Assembly (NCBI GenBank): GCA_016202725.1
Contig: JACQOD010000039.1
Span: 1-7,451, forward strand
Source of the DNA: Candidatus Aenigmatarchaeota archaeon
GTDB taxonomy: Archaea; Aenigmatarchaeota; Aenigmatarchaeia; QMZP01
Direction of reading: 5' to 3'
Length of the DNA: 7,451 nucleotides
Part shown: positions 1 through 7,318 of the stretch, in pieces
Layout of the letters: every line of letters starts with the position of its first letter
Position numbering within the stretch: the stretch's first letter is position 1
The notes under the pieces: model-generated
Told to the model about the DNA's origin: nothing
Database searches by the model: none
What the model saw: the letters and a program-made list of their open reading frames with translations, nothing else
Program-made: the position numbers and the translations under genes

Positions 1-504
1 CCCGAGGATGACATCGACCACTACGCGAACAAGCGCCTCCTCACCGCGGGGGAGCTGCTGGGCCAGCTCTTCCGTTCCATCCTGCTCGGCCGCTGGGGAC
101 TCCTCGCCAAGATGACCTACAACTACCAGAAGCTCATCAAGCGCGGCAAGACCCCCACCATCCAGGGCATCATCGAGGCCGACGCGGTCTCGAAGCAGAT
201 CCTGTCCTCCCTGGCGACGGGCAACTGGATCGGCGGGCGGACCGGCGTCTCGCAGCGGCTGGATAGATCGTCCTACACCAAGACCATCTCCCACCTCCGC
301 TCCGTGGCCTCCCCCCTGACCACCACCCAGGAGCACTTCCGCGCGCGCCAGATCCATCCGACCGAGTTCGGCAGGCTCTGCCCCGCCGAGACCCCGGAGG
401 GGAGCTCCATCGGCCTGCGGAAGCATTTGGCCCTGCTGGCGGAAATCACGCCCGGCCTCGCGGCCGAGGAGGAGGAGAAGATCCTCAAGGCGGTGTCGGC
501 ATGA
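1..504 (+). CDS. rpoB2: RNA polymerase subunit B'' (RpoB2), C-terminal part, 5' end outside window
   Basis: This is the last 167 codons of the B'' subunit, the N-terminal half of the archaeal beta-like subunit. The frame is open from base 1, so the start lies upstream. Visible family motifs, in order, are DDIDHYANKRLLTAGELLG (residues 3-21 of the fragment), ATGNW, then GGRTGVSQRLDRSSY, LRSVASPL (the fork-loop region) and LCPAETPEG. These line the fork and the path of the RNA-DNA hybrid near the active centre. The protein ends in an acidic helix (AEEEEKILKAVSA) before a TGA stop. This is the normal place where split archaeal B subunits divide, so it is not a broken full-length rpoB. One oddity is that ETPEG is followed by SSIGLRKHLAL, where many archaea have PNCGLVKNLAL. 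B' follows after 46 nt and they should be co-transcribed. Family assignment is certain; full length is not visible. Confidence 0.97.
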   Translation, partial: PEDDIDHYANKRLLTAGELLGQLFRSILLGRWGLLAKMTYNYQKLIKRGKTPTIQGIIEADAVSKQILSSLATGNWIGGRTGVSQRLDRSSYTKTISHLRSVASPLTTTQEHFRARQIHPTEFGRLCPAETPEGSSIGLRKHLALLAEITPGLAAEEEEKILKAVSA

Positions 505-508
505 TGGT

Positions 509-532
509 GCGGGCCCGTAGCGGCGCGCCCGC
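509..532 (+). other. Small GC-rich hairpin in the rpoB2-rpoB1 spacer
   Basis: GCGGGC (509-514) pairs perfectly with GCCCGC (527-532) across a 12-nt loop, in the only real spacer of the operon. It lies between the B'' stop and the B' ribosome binding site. There is no U-tract after it, so it does not look like a terminator. It could affect RNA processing or translation coupling, but a 6-bp stem in such GC-rich DNA can also be chance. Confidence 0.25.
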
Positions 533-539
533 CAGCCCC

Positions 540-546
540 GAGGTGA
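540..546 (+). promoter_or_regulatory. Ribosome binding site of rpoB1
   Basis: GAGGTGA is a strong Shine-Dalgarno match, 4 nt before the ATG at 551. An in-frame TAG at 518-520 closes the frame upstream, and 551 is the first ATG after it, so this site fixes the start of B'. Confidence 0.8.
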
Positions 547-550
547 GCGC

Positions 551-2347
551 ATGAAGGAGAAGGCGGACATCTACTTCAACGGCAAGCACGTCGGCGAGAC
601 CCCCGACCCCGAAGGGTACGCGGCCAACGTGCGCAAGAAGCGCCGCATGGGCCTGCTTTCCCCCCAGCTCAACCTGGCCTACTTCCCCGAGTTCAAGGAG
701 ATCCGCCTCACGCTGGAAGCAGGCAGGGTGCGCAGGCCCCTGATCATCGTGGAGGCGGGCAAGTCCCGCTTCACCGAGGTCCTGCTGGACAAGCTCCAGA
801 AGGGCCAGATCGACTGGCAGTATTTGGTCGACCATGGCGTGATCGAGTACCTGGACGCCGAGGAGGAGGAGAATTCGCTCATCGCCATCAAGCCGGCGGA
901 CATTACCAAGGACCACACCCACGTCGAGATCGATCCCATCGCCATGCTCGGCCTCTCGGCTGGCCTGATTCCCTACCCGGAGTACAACCGCGGGGACCGC
1001 ATCAACTACGGCGCCAAGATGATCGGCCAGTCCATCGGCATCCCCACGAACAACTTCCTGGTCCGCACCGACACGAAATTCAACGTCCTGTCCTATCCCC
1101 AGGTCCCCCTGGTGGGGACCAAGACCTCCCAGGTCCTGGCCGAGTTCCCGGAGGGCCAGAACGTGGTGATCGCCGTCTCCTGCTACGACGGCTACAACAT
1201 GGAGGACGCCATCGTCTTCAACAAGTCCTCCATCCAGCGCGGGCTGGCCCGGTCGTTCTACTTCCGCACCTACGAGACCCTCAAGAAGCGCTACTGGGGC
1301 GGCCAGGAGGACGTCATCCAGATCCCCGAGCCGGGCATCAAGGGCTTCCGCGGGGAAGAGGCGTACAAGAATCTCGACCAGGACGGCGTGATCAACCCCG
1401 AGACCCCGGTCCGGAGCGACTCGGTCCTCGTGGGCAAGATCTCGCCCCTCCGCTTCCTGACCACCGAGGAGTTCGTCTCGGACATCGAGAACAAGCGCGA
1501 GACTTCCGTCACCGTCCGTCACGGCGAGCAGGGGGTCGTGGACTCCATCTTCATCACGGAAACCACGGACGCGGACCAGCTCCTCAAGATCCGCCTCCGC
1601 GACTCCCGCATGCCCGAGATCGGGGACAAGTTCGCCTCCCGCCACGGGCAGAAGGGCGTGATCGGCCTGCTGGTGGACCAGCAGGACATGCCCTTCACCT
1701 CTTCCGGAGTCATCCCGGACATCATCTTCAACCCCCACGCCATCCCCTCCCGCATGACCATCGGCCAGCTTCTGGAAATCCTCGCCGGGAAAGCGGGGGC
1801 CTTGAACGGGGAGCGCATGGACGCCTCGGCATTCGAGCATTTGCAGGATGAAGACATCCGCAAGATCCTGAAGCGCCTCGGCTTCCGCGAGGACGGCAAG
1901 GAAATCCTCCACGACGGCCGCACCGGCAGGGCCTTCGAGGTCATGATCTTCGTGGGCATCGCGTTCTACATGAAGCTCGACCACATGGTCACGGACAAGA
2001 TCCACGCCCGCTCCCGCGGGCCCGTGACCCTGCTGACCAAGCAGCCGACGGAGGGCCGGGCGAAGCGGGGCGGCCTCCGCATCGGCGAGATGGAGCAGCA
2101 GTGCCTGATCGGGCACGGCGCGGTCCTCACCCTGAAGGAGCGCTTCGACTCCGACAAGACCTTCATCCCCATCTGCGGCAAGTGCGGCCTGATCGCCACC
2201 CTGGACGTGGCCAAGAACAAGGCGTTCTGCTCCGTCTGCAAGGAGGGGGCCATCCACTGGGTGGAGACTTCCTACGCCTTCAAGCTCGCGACCGAGGAGC
2301 TGAAGTCCATGGGCATCTATCCCGCGATCGCGGTGGAGGAGGTCTGA
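551..2347 (+). CDS. rpoB1: RNA polymerase subunit B' (RpoB1)
   Basis: Complete 598-residue B' subunit, the C-terminal half of the archaeal beta-like subunit and of normal length for split B'. It supplies the wall and hybrid-binding regions and the anchor that meets the A' clamp. Visible motifs are YFNGKHVG near the start, EYLDAEEEEN (99-108), the GDRINYGAKMIGQSIG stretch (148-163), YDGYNMEDA (212-220), and GDKFASRHGQKGV (358-370), whose conserved basic residues sit near the active site. GGLRIGEMEQQCLIGHGA follows at 507-524, then a C-terminal zinc site of the form CxxC...CxxC (C542, C545, C560, C563). The start at 551 is supported by the preceding GAGGTGA. One base separates its stop from the A' start, so the two are translationally coupled. 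NRGDRINYGAKM differs from the more common SPRNTYGAAM type and hints at a divergent lineage. Identity is certain. Confidence 0.98.
   Translation: MKEKADIYFNGKHVGETPDPEGYAANVRKKRRMGLLSPQLNLAYFPEFKEIRLTLEAGRVRRPLIIVEAGKSRFTEVLLDKLQKGQIDWQYLVDHGVIEYLDAEEEENSLIAIKPADITKDHTHVEIDPIAMLGLSAGLIPYPEYNRGDRINYGAKMIGQSIGIPTNNFLVRTDTKFNVLSYPQVPLVGTKTSQVLAEFPEGQNVVIAVSCYDGYNMEDAIVFNKSSIQRGLARSFYFRTYETLKKRYWGGQEDVIQIPEPGIKGFRGEEAYKNLDQDGVINPETPVRSDSVLVGKISPLRFLTTEEFVSDIENKRETSVTVRHGEQGVVDSIFITETTDADQLLKIRLRDSRMPEIGDKFASRHGQKGVIGLLVDQQDMPFTSSGVIPDIIFNPHAIPSRMTIGQLLEILAGKAGALNGERMDASAFEHLQDEDIRKILKRLGFREDGKEILHDGRTGRAFEVMIFVGIAFYMKLDHMVTDKIHARSRGPVTLLTKQPTEGRAKRGGLRIGEMEQQCLIGHGAVLTLKERFDSDKTFIPICGKCGLIATLDVAKNKAFCSVCKEGAIHWVETSYAFKLATEELKSMGIYPAIAVEEV
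2338..2343 (+). promoter_or_regulatory. Ribosome binding site of rpoA1
   Basis: GGAGGT lies within the last codons of rpoB1, 5 nt before the ATG at 2349. It supports that start, and its position inside the upstream gene indicates translational coupling. Confidence 0.8.
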
Positions 2348-2348
2348 C

Positions 2349-4841
2349 ATGGTCTCCCGCATCAAGGAAATCAGCTTCAGCCTCCTTCCCCCCCAGACCG
2401 TGAAGGCCATGGCGAAGGTCCGGGTCGTGGTTTCAGACTTGTATGACCAGGACGGCTTCCCCGTGGAGGGCGGGGTCATGGACCCGCGCATGGGGGTCAT
2501 CGATCCCGGCCTCCAATGCAGGACCTGCGGCGGGGGAATAGGCACCTGCCTGGGCCACTTCGGGTACCTGGAGCTCGCCAAGCCCATCATCAGCGTCCTG
2601 TTCACCAAGGCCGTCTACCAGCTCCTGCGGTTCACCTGCAAGAAGTGCAGCCGGGTCATGCTGGAGGACGCGACGCCCGATTTCTTCGACCGCCTCCTCC
2701 TCCCTCCCCAGAAGTGCCCCCACTGCAAGGCCAAGCAGGAAAAGATCCTCTTCGTGAAGCCCTATACGTTCTACGAGGACAAGGACGAGCTCGACCCCCT
2801 GAAGATCCGGGAGCGCTTCGAGAAGATACCGGAGAAGGACCTCAGGAACATCTCCTTCCGGGGCGGCAGGCCGGAGTGGATGATCATCACCCTGTTCCCC
2901 ATCCCGCCCGTGACCATGCGCCCGTCCATCACCCTGGAGGGAGGGGAGCGCTCCGAGGACGACCTCACCCACAAGCTCGTGGACATCGTCAGGATCAACC
3001 AGTCCCTCAAGGAGAACATCGACATCGGCGCCCCGGAGTTCATCCTGAACGACCTCTGGGAGCTGGTCCAGTACCACATCTCCACCTACTACGACAACGA
3101 GCTCACCGGCACCCCGCTCGCCCGCCACCGCTCCGGCCGGGCCCTCAAGGGGCTGATCCAGCGGATGCGGGCCAAGGAGGGCCGCATCCGCGGGAATCTT
3201 CTGGGCAAGCGCGTGAACTTCTCCGCCCGCACCGTGATCTCGCCAGATCCCCGGCTCTCGATCAACGAGGTGGGCGTCCCCCTGTCCATCGCCGCCGAAC
3301 TCACGGTCCCCCTCCACATCACCGCCCTGAACATGGAGTTCGCGAAGGGCCTGCTGCGGCAGGACAGGGTCAACTACGTCGTCCGCCCTGATTCCCGGAG
3401 GATCAAGGTGACCATCGAGAACAAGAAGGAGATCTACGACACCATCACCGACGGCTGGATCATCGACCGGCAGCTGCAGGACAACGACATCGTCATCTTC
3501 AACCGGCAGCCCTCGCTCCACCGGGTCTCGATCATGGCCCACCGGGCGCGGATCATGCCGTTCCAGACCTTTAGGATGAATCCTTCGGTCTGCTTCCCGT
3601 ACAACGCCGACTTCGACGGGGACGAGATGAACCTGCACGTGCCGCAGACCGAGGAGGCACGGGCGGAAGCCTCGCTGCTCATGGAGGTCCAGAACAACAT
3701 CATTTCCCCCAAGTTCGGCGGTCCCGTGATCGGGATGACGTTGGACCAGACCTCGGGGATCTACATGCTCACCGGGGCCGACGTCCGCTTCACCAAGCCG
3801 GAGGCGGCCCAGCTCCTGGCATCGGCCGGGGTTGACCTGGACCTCCCCGACAAGGTGGAGTTCACGGGGAAGGAGCTGTTCTCCCTCCTGCTTCCCAGGA
3901 ACCTCACCATGGACTTCGACACCCACTTCGGCAAGCGCCAGGACCTCTCCAGGGAGGAGAAGATCAGGCGCGACTTCTGGGTGGTCATCAGGAACGGCGT
4001 CCTCGAGAGCGGGCGGATCGACAAGGCCGCCGTGGGGCCGGAGGACGGCAAGATCACGCGCAAGCTCGAGACCCTCGTGGGCGGGGAAGGGGTCAAGCAG
4101 TTCATCGACCGCGCCGGCCGCCTGGGCATCGCCTACGTCATGAAGCGCGGCTTCACCCTGGGGATCGCCGACCTCGACCTGACGCCCAAGGTCCAGGCCG
4201 CCATCACCGAGGAGATCGCGCGCATCCAGGGGTCCGCCAACCAGCTGATCACCGACTACGAGAAGGGCATCCGCAAGGTCCTGCCCGGGCTGACGCCGGG
4301 GGAGTCCCTGGAGGCCCAGATCATGAACACCCTCTCCAAGGGCGTGGGCAAGGTCTCGGAGATCGTGAAGGAGAACATCCAGCCCAGCGACATCATCGTG
4401 ATGGCCTCCTCCGGGTCCAAGGGATCGTTCATCAACATGACCCAGATGGCCGCGGTGGTCGGCCAGGAGACCATCATGGGGAAGCGCATCAAGCGGGGCT
4501 ACCTCAGGCGCACGCTCGCCCACCTCACGCCCGAGGACTTGTCGCCCATGGCCCACGGGTTCGTGGCCCGGGGCTTCAAGCAGGGGCTGACGCCCTTCGA
4601 ATTCTTCTGGAACATCATGAACGGCCGGGAGGGGCTCATGGACAAGTCCTTGCGAACCAGGAAATCAGGCTACATGCAGCGCCGGCTGGTCAACGCCCTC
4701 CAGGACCTCAAGGTCTACCCCGACCACTCCGTCCGCTCCGCGGAGAGCCAGATCATCCAGTTCACCGCCGGGGAGGACGGGGTTGACCCCGCCAAGTCGT
4801 TCTGGGGGAAGGTGCAGATCCAGGGGGTGGAGAAGGAATGA
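2349..4841 (+). CDS. rpoA1: RNA polymerase subunit A' (RpoA1)
   Basis: Complete 830-residue A' subunit, the N-terminal part of the beta'-like chain. It is slightly shorter than the roughly 870-910 residues common in archaea. Order of elements: clamp core with DLYDQDGFPVEGGVMDPR; zinc site 1 (C57, C60, C67, H70); zinc site 2 (C97, C100, C123, C126); RPEWMI and RPSITLE (clamp/dock); then GNLLGKRVNFSARTVISPDP (lid/rudder area, ~282-301). The catalytic loop NADFDGDEMN (419-428) has the three Mg-binding aspartates D421, D423 and D425. The funnel follows, then the bridge helix from GLTPFEFFWN to about 790. Active-site residues are complete and the DFDGD loop carries no intein. In the bridge helix the near-universal DTA is DKS (K766), followed by RTRKSGY, which adds extra positive charge. 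It follows rpoB1 by 1 nt and overlaps rpoA2 by 4 nt, as in other archaea with split A. Confidence 0.98.
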   Translation: MVSRIKEISFSLLPPQTVKAMAKVRVVVSDLYDQDGFPVEGGVMDPRMGVIDPGLQCRTCGGGIGTCLGHFGYLELAKPIISVLFTKAVYQLLRFTCKKCSRVMLEDATPDFFDRLLLPPQKCPHCKAKQEKILFVKPYTFYEDKDELDPLKIRERFEKIPEKDLRNISFRGGRPEWMIITLFPIPPVTMRPSITLEGGERSEDDLTHKLVDIVRINQSLKENIDIGAPEFILNDLWELVQYHISTYYDNELTGTPLARHRSGRALKGLIQRMRAKEGRIRGNLLGKRVNFSARTVISPDPRLSINEVGVPLSIAAELTVPLHITALNMEFAKGLLRQDRVNYVVRPDSRRIKVTIENKKEIYDTITDGWIIDRQLQDNDIVIFNRQPSLHRVSIMAHRARIMPFQTFRMNPSVCFPYNADFDGDEMNLHVPQTEEARAEASLLMEVQNNIISPKFGGPVIGMTLDQTSGIYMLTGADVRFTKPEAAQLLASAGVDLDLPDKVEFTGKELFSLLLPRNLTMDFDTHFGKRQDLSREEKIRRDFWVVIRNGVLESGRIDKAAVGPEDGKITRKLETLVGGEGVKQFIDRAGRLGIAYVMKRGFTLGIADLDLTPKVQAAITEEIARIQGSANQLITDYEKGIRKVLPGLTPGESLEAQIMNTLSKGVGKVSEIVKENIQPSDIIVMASSGSKGSFINMTQMAAVVGQETIMGKRIKRGYLRRTLAHLTPEDLSPMAHGFVARGFKQGLTPFEFFWNIMNGREGLMDKSLRTRKSGYMQRRLVNALQDLKVYPDHSVRSAESQIIQFTAGEDGVDPAKSFWGKVQIQGVEKE
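4826..4832 (+). promoter_or_regulatory. Ribosome binding site of rpoA2
   Basis: GGTGGAG ends 5 nt before the ATG at 4838, inside the last codons of rpoA1. A second purine run (GAAGG) follows it closely. With the ATGA start/stop overlap this suggests reinitiation or coupled translation of A' and A''. Confidence 0.6.
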
Positions 4842-7318
4842 GCCTGCCGCAGAAGATCGAGGACGAGATCAGCGCCTACGTGCGGCAGCAGGCCCTCTCT
4901 CCCGAGAAGGAGGCCCTGCTCAGGGAAAGGGTGCAAGCCATCTTCCACCGCATGCAATATTCCCCCGAGGAGCCGGTGGGCGTGGTCACTGCCCAGAGCT
5001 TGTCCGAACCGGCCACGCAGATGTCCCTGGACCACCAGGAGAAGATCATTGTCAAGCACAAGGGCGCCATCCAGATCGCTCCGATCGGCGAATTCACGGA
5101 TCGCATGATGGAGGCCTTCGGCGCCTCCCGGGAGGAGGGATGGGACATCTGCGACCTGTCCTCCATGGAGGTGTATGTTCCCTCGCTCCAGGCGAATGAG
5201 AAGATCGCCTGGAGCAAGGTCCTGGCCTGCAGCAGGCACGCCGCTCCCGAGCGGCTGGTGCGCGTGCGGACCCTGTCGGGCCGCGAGATCACGGCCACGG
5301 ACTCCCATTCCTTCCTGGCGCGCCGGGACAACCGGGTGGTCGCGGTCTCCGGGAAAGACCTCCGGGCAGGCGACCGGACCCCCGCGATCCGCCTGCTCCC
5401 CGAGCACTGCCTGGAGTCCATCGACGTGCGCGCGTATGCGGATCCCAAGCGGGCCAAGAAGCCCCTCCAGACCCTGCAGCTCGACCGGAGGACGGGCTGG
5501 CTGTTCGGGGCCTACCTCGCCAAGGGCAACGCCACGAAGCACTTCACCTCCAACGTCGACCCCGTCTTCCAGGGGCACCTGGGATTCGCCGCTGCCCACG
5601 GGCCCTCGGCGGACGAATACGACAATACCCGCGGGTTCGCCCTTTCGCATGACCTGCGCATCAACTCAACGATGCTCTCTACCCTTCTGGAGCGGGCCTG
5701 CGGGACCGGCTCTGGAAACAAGAAAGTTCCCGCGTTCGCGTTCAGCGGCGCCGAGGATTTCGTGGCCGCGCTCCTGCAGGCCTATTTCGAGGGCGATGGG
5801 AATGTCTCGGTAGAGCGGGGGGTCATCCGGGCCTCGTCCAACTCCCGGGACCTGCGGGATGGGATCGCCCTGCTGCTCGCGCGGTTCTCCATCTTCGCCC
5901 TCAAGGGCAGGGGTAAGCAGTTCACCCTCACCATCCCCGGCAAGTATGCCCGCGTCTTCCGCGAGAAGATCGGGTTCGTGACGCAGAAGAACGCTGGCAA
6001 GCTGGACGCCCTCTGCTCCCTGCCCCCGGCGAAGCAGGATTTCGTGGACTGCGTGGGCGGGTTCGGCGACCTTTTCCTTGCCACGGCAAGGAAGCTGGGC
6101 TACCCCACCCGGCGGATGCAGAGCTTCACCAAACGGCAGAAGATCGGGCGGGAGGCCGTCCTCAAGTACCTGGTGGTGTTCAGCGCCCTGGCGCAGGAGA
6201 AGGGCGTGGACCTCTTCCGCGAACTGGCCCTGATGAAGCAGATGCACGCCTCTGACGTCGTCTGGGACGAGATCGTCGAGGTCTCGCCGGTCAGGCCCAC
6301 GCATCCCCAGGTCTACGACCTGACGGTCGAGGGAACGGAGAGCTTCACCACGTTCGCGGGCATCGTGACCCACAACACCATGCGCACCTACCACTTCGCC
6401 GCATCCGCCGGGATCCAGGTGACCCTGGGCCTGCCCCGCATGCTGGAGATCTTCGACGCGCGGAAGGACCCCAAGACGCCGACCATGAAAGTGTTCATCC
6501 TGCCCAGCCACCAGAATCTCGATGAAATCAAGCGCATCGCCGAGAACATCAAGGACGTCCGCGCGAAGGACATCACGAATTCGGTCATGATCGACCTGAC
6601 TGAAGCCACCATCCGCTGCAAGCTGGACCTGGAGAAGATGAAGTCGCTGGAGATCGATCCCCAGAAGATGGCCAAGCTCCTCAAGATCCGCAACACGACC
6701 GTGGAGATCCAGGGCGACTCCCTGGTGGTCCAGCCCAAGAAGAAGGACATCTCCCAGCTGCACCGCCTCAAGTATACGCTCCTGGAGTCGCATGTCAAGG
6801 GGATCAAGGGCATCTCCCAGGTGGTCGTGAGCAAGGAGGAGGGGGAATGGGTGATCAACACCCTCGGCTCCAACCTCAAGAAGGTCTTCGCCATCGAGGG
6901 CGTGGACTACGCCCGCACGACCACCAACAACATCTTCGAGGTCTACGACGTCCTCGGCATCGAGGCCGCGAGGGAGATGCTGGTGCGGCAGGCGGCCTTC
7001 ACGATGGATGAACAAGGGTTGGTCGTGGACATCCGCTACATCCTGCTCCTGGCCGACACCATGTGCGCGGACGGCGGCATCAAGGCCATAGGCCGCTATG
7101 GCATCTCGGGCCAGAAGGCCTCGCCCTTCGTCCGGGCGAGTTTCGAGGAGACGAAGAAGCATTTCACGGCAGCAGCGATCAAGGGCGAGCGCGACCCCCT
7201 CGCCGGGACCGTGGAGAACATCATGGTCAACCAGGTGGCCCCCATCGGGACCGGCGCCTACCAGCTCGTCGGCCGCCTGCCTGAAAAGGGCATCCCGGTC
7301 AAGGACGCCAAGGAATAG
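4838..7318 (+). CDS. rpoA2: RNA polymerase subunit A'' (RpoA2) precursor containing an intein
   Basis: The 826-residue precursor should splice to a 375-residue A'' subunit, normal for the family. A'' is the C-terminal part of the beta'-like chain and carries the trigger loop, jaw and clamp end. N-extein (1-62): acidic/basic helices, then VGVVTAQSLSEPATQM. C-extein (514-826): TMRTYHFAASAG, giving the trigger loop with its catalytic-type histidine H519; VTLGLPRMLEIFDARK; the jaw region; and a conserved C-terminal block with RYILLLADTMCADGG, GISGQKASPF, SFEETKKHF and APIGTGAYQLV. Joining the exteins restores EPATQMTMRTYHFA without gap or duplication. A Ser (S56) stands where most polymerases have Gly in QSIGEP. 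The start overlaps the A' stop as ATGA. Active enzyme depends on removal of the intein, because both halves of the trigger loop must be joined. Confidence 0.98.
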   Translation: MSLPQKIEDEISAYVRQQALSPEKEALLRERVQAIFHRMQYSPEEPVGVVTAQSLSEPATQMSLDHQEKIIVKHKGAIQIAPIGEFTDRMMEAFGASREEGWDICDLSSMEVYVPSLQANEKIAWSKVLACSRHAAPERLVRVRTLSGREITATDSHSFLARRDNRVVAVSGKDLRAGDRTPAIRLLPEHCLESIDVRAYADPKRAKKPLQTLQLDRRTGWLFGAYLAKGNATKHFTSNVDPVFQGHLGFAAAHGPSADEYDNTRGFALSHDLRINSTMLSTLLERACGTGSGNKKVPAFAFSGAEDFVAALLQAYFEGDGNVSVERGVIRASSNSRDLRDGIALLLARFSIFALKGRGKQFTLTIPGKYARVFREKIGFVTQKNAGKLDALCSLPPAKQDFVDCVGGFGDLFLATARKLGYPTRRMQSFTKRQKIGREAVLKYLVVFSALAQEKGVDLFRELALMKQMHASDVVWDEIVEVSPVRPTHPQVYDLTVEGTESFTTFAGIVTHNTMRTYHFAASAGIQVTLGLPRMLEIFDARKDPKTPTMKVFILPSHQNLDEIKRIAENIKDVRAKDITNSVMIDLTEATIRCKLDLEKMKSLEIDPQKMAKLLKIRNTTVEIQGDSLVVQPKKKDISQLHRLKYTLLESHVKGIKGISQVVVSKEEGEWVINTLGSNLKKVFAIEGVDYARTTTNNIFEVYDVLGIEAAREMLVRQAAFTMDEQGLVVDIRYILLLADTMCADGGIKAIGRYGISGQKASPFVRASFEETKKHFTAAAIKGERDPLAGTVENIMVNQVAPIGTGAYQLVGRLPEKGIPVKDAKE
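5024..6376 (+). mobile_element. Intein (451 residues) in the RpoA'' trigger loop
   Basis: In-frame protein-splicing element, residues 63-513 of the rpoA2 product. The boundaries are set by the restored extein EPATQM/TMRTYHFA. Splicing motifs: block A starting at Ser63 (SLDHQEKIIV, then IAPIGEFTDRMM); block B TATDSH with T154 and H157 of the TxxH signature; block F VYDLTVEGTESF (492-503); block G VTHN with H512 and N513, followed by Thr514 as +1 nucleophile. This is a standard class 1 set, so splicing is predicted to be active. A LAGLIDADG endonuclease lies between the splicing halves. The segment before block F (ASDVVWDEIVEVSPV...H..VYDLTVEG) is typical of archaeal mini-intein C-terminal halves. 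Inteins in archaeal RpoA'' are known, for example in Methanocaldococcus jannaschii; whether the site is identical cannot be checked here. Confidence 0.95.
5489..6022 (+). other. LAGLIDADG (DOD-type) homing endonuclease domain of the intein, probably inactive
   Basis: Endonuclease region at about residues 218-395 of the precursor; edges are approximate. The first LAGLIDADG-type helix is GWLFGAYLAKGN (220-231). The second is LLQAYFEGDGNVS (312-324). Aligning both on their glycines places the catalytic acid of the second motif at D320 (present). The equivalent position of the first is K229, codon AAG at 5522-5524, where active relatives have Asp or Glu. The rest is well formed, including SNSRDLRDGIALLLARF and the IGFVTQKNAGKL segment that commonly follows the second repeat. 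Such enzymes cut the intein-free allele to spread the element. With one acid lost, double-strand cutting is unlikely; nicking remains possible. A start of decay is the simplest reading. Confidence 0.85.

Noticed and set aside
502..550. rpoB2-rpoB1 break as a frameshift or disrupted full-length rpoB
   Set aside because: The break is at the usual archaeal B''/B' split point, and B' has its own ribosome binding site and ATG.
485..2608. Long antisense open frame (707 codons) opposite rpoB1
   Set aside because: It lies opposite a certain gene in GC-rich DNA where stop codons are rare on the opposite strand. The translation is low-complexity, rich in L, G, D, H and V, with no domain.
2433..4556. 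Long antisense open frame (707 codons) opposite rpoA1
   Set aside because: Same shadow effect of biased codon use. The equal length to the other antisense frame is coincidence; the translations are unrelated.
5666..7162. Long antisense open frame (498 codons) opposite the intein and A'' C-extein
   Set aside because: Spans the intein/extein boundary without change in character and encodes no recognisable motif; explained as a shadow of the + strand gene.
4838..7318. Extra 451 residues in A'' read as a novel polymerase domain or a gene fusion
   Set aside because: Exact restoration of the trigger-loop motif, together with splicing blocks A, B, F and G, and a LAGLIDADG core, identifies it as an intein.
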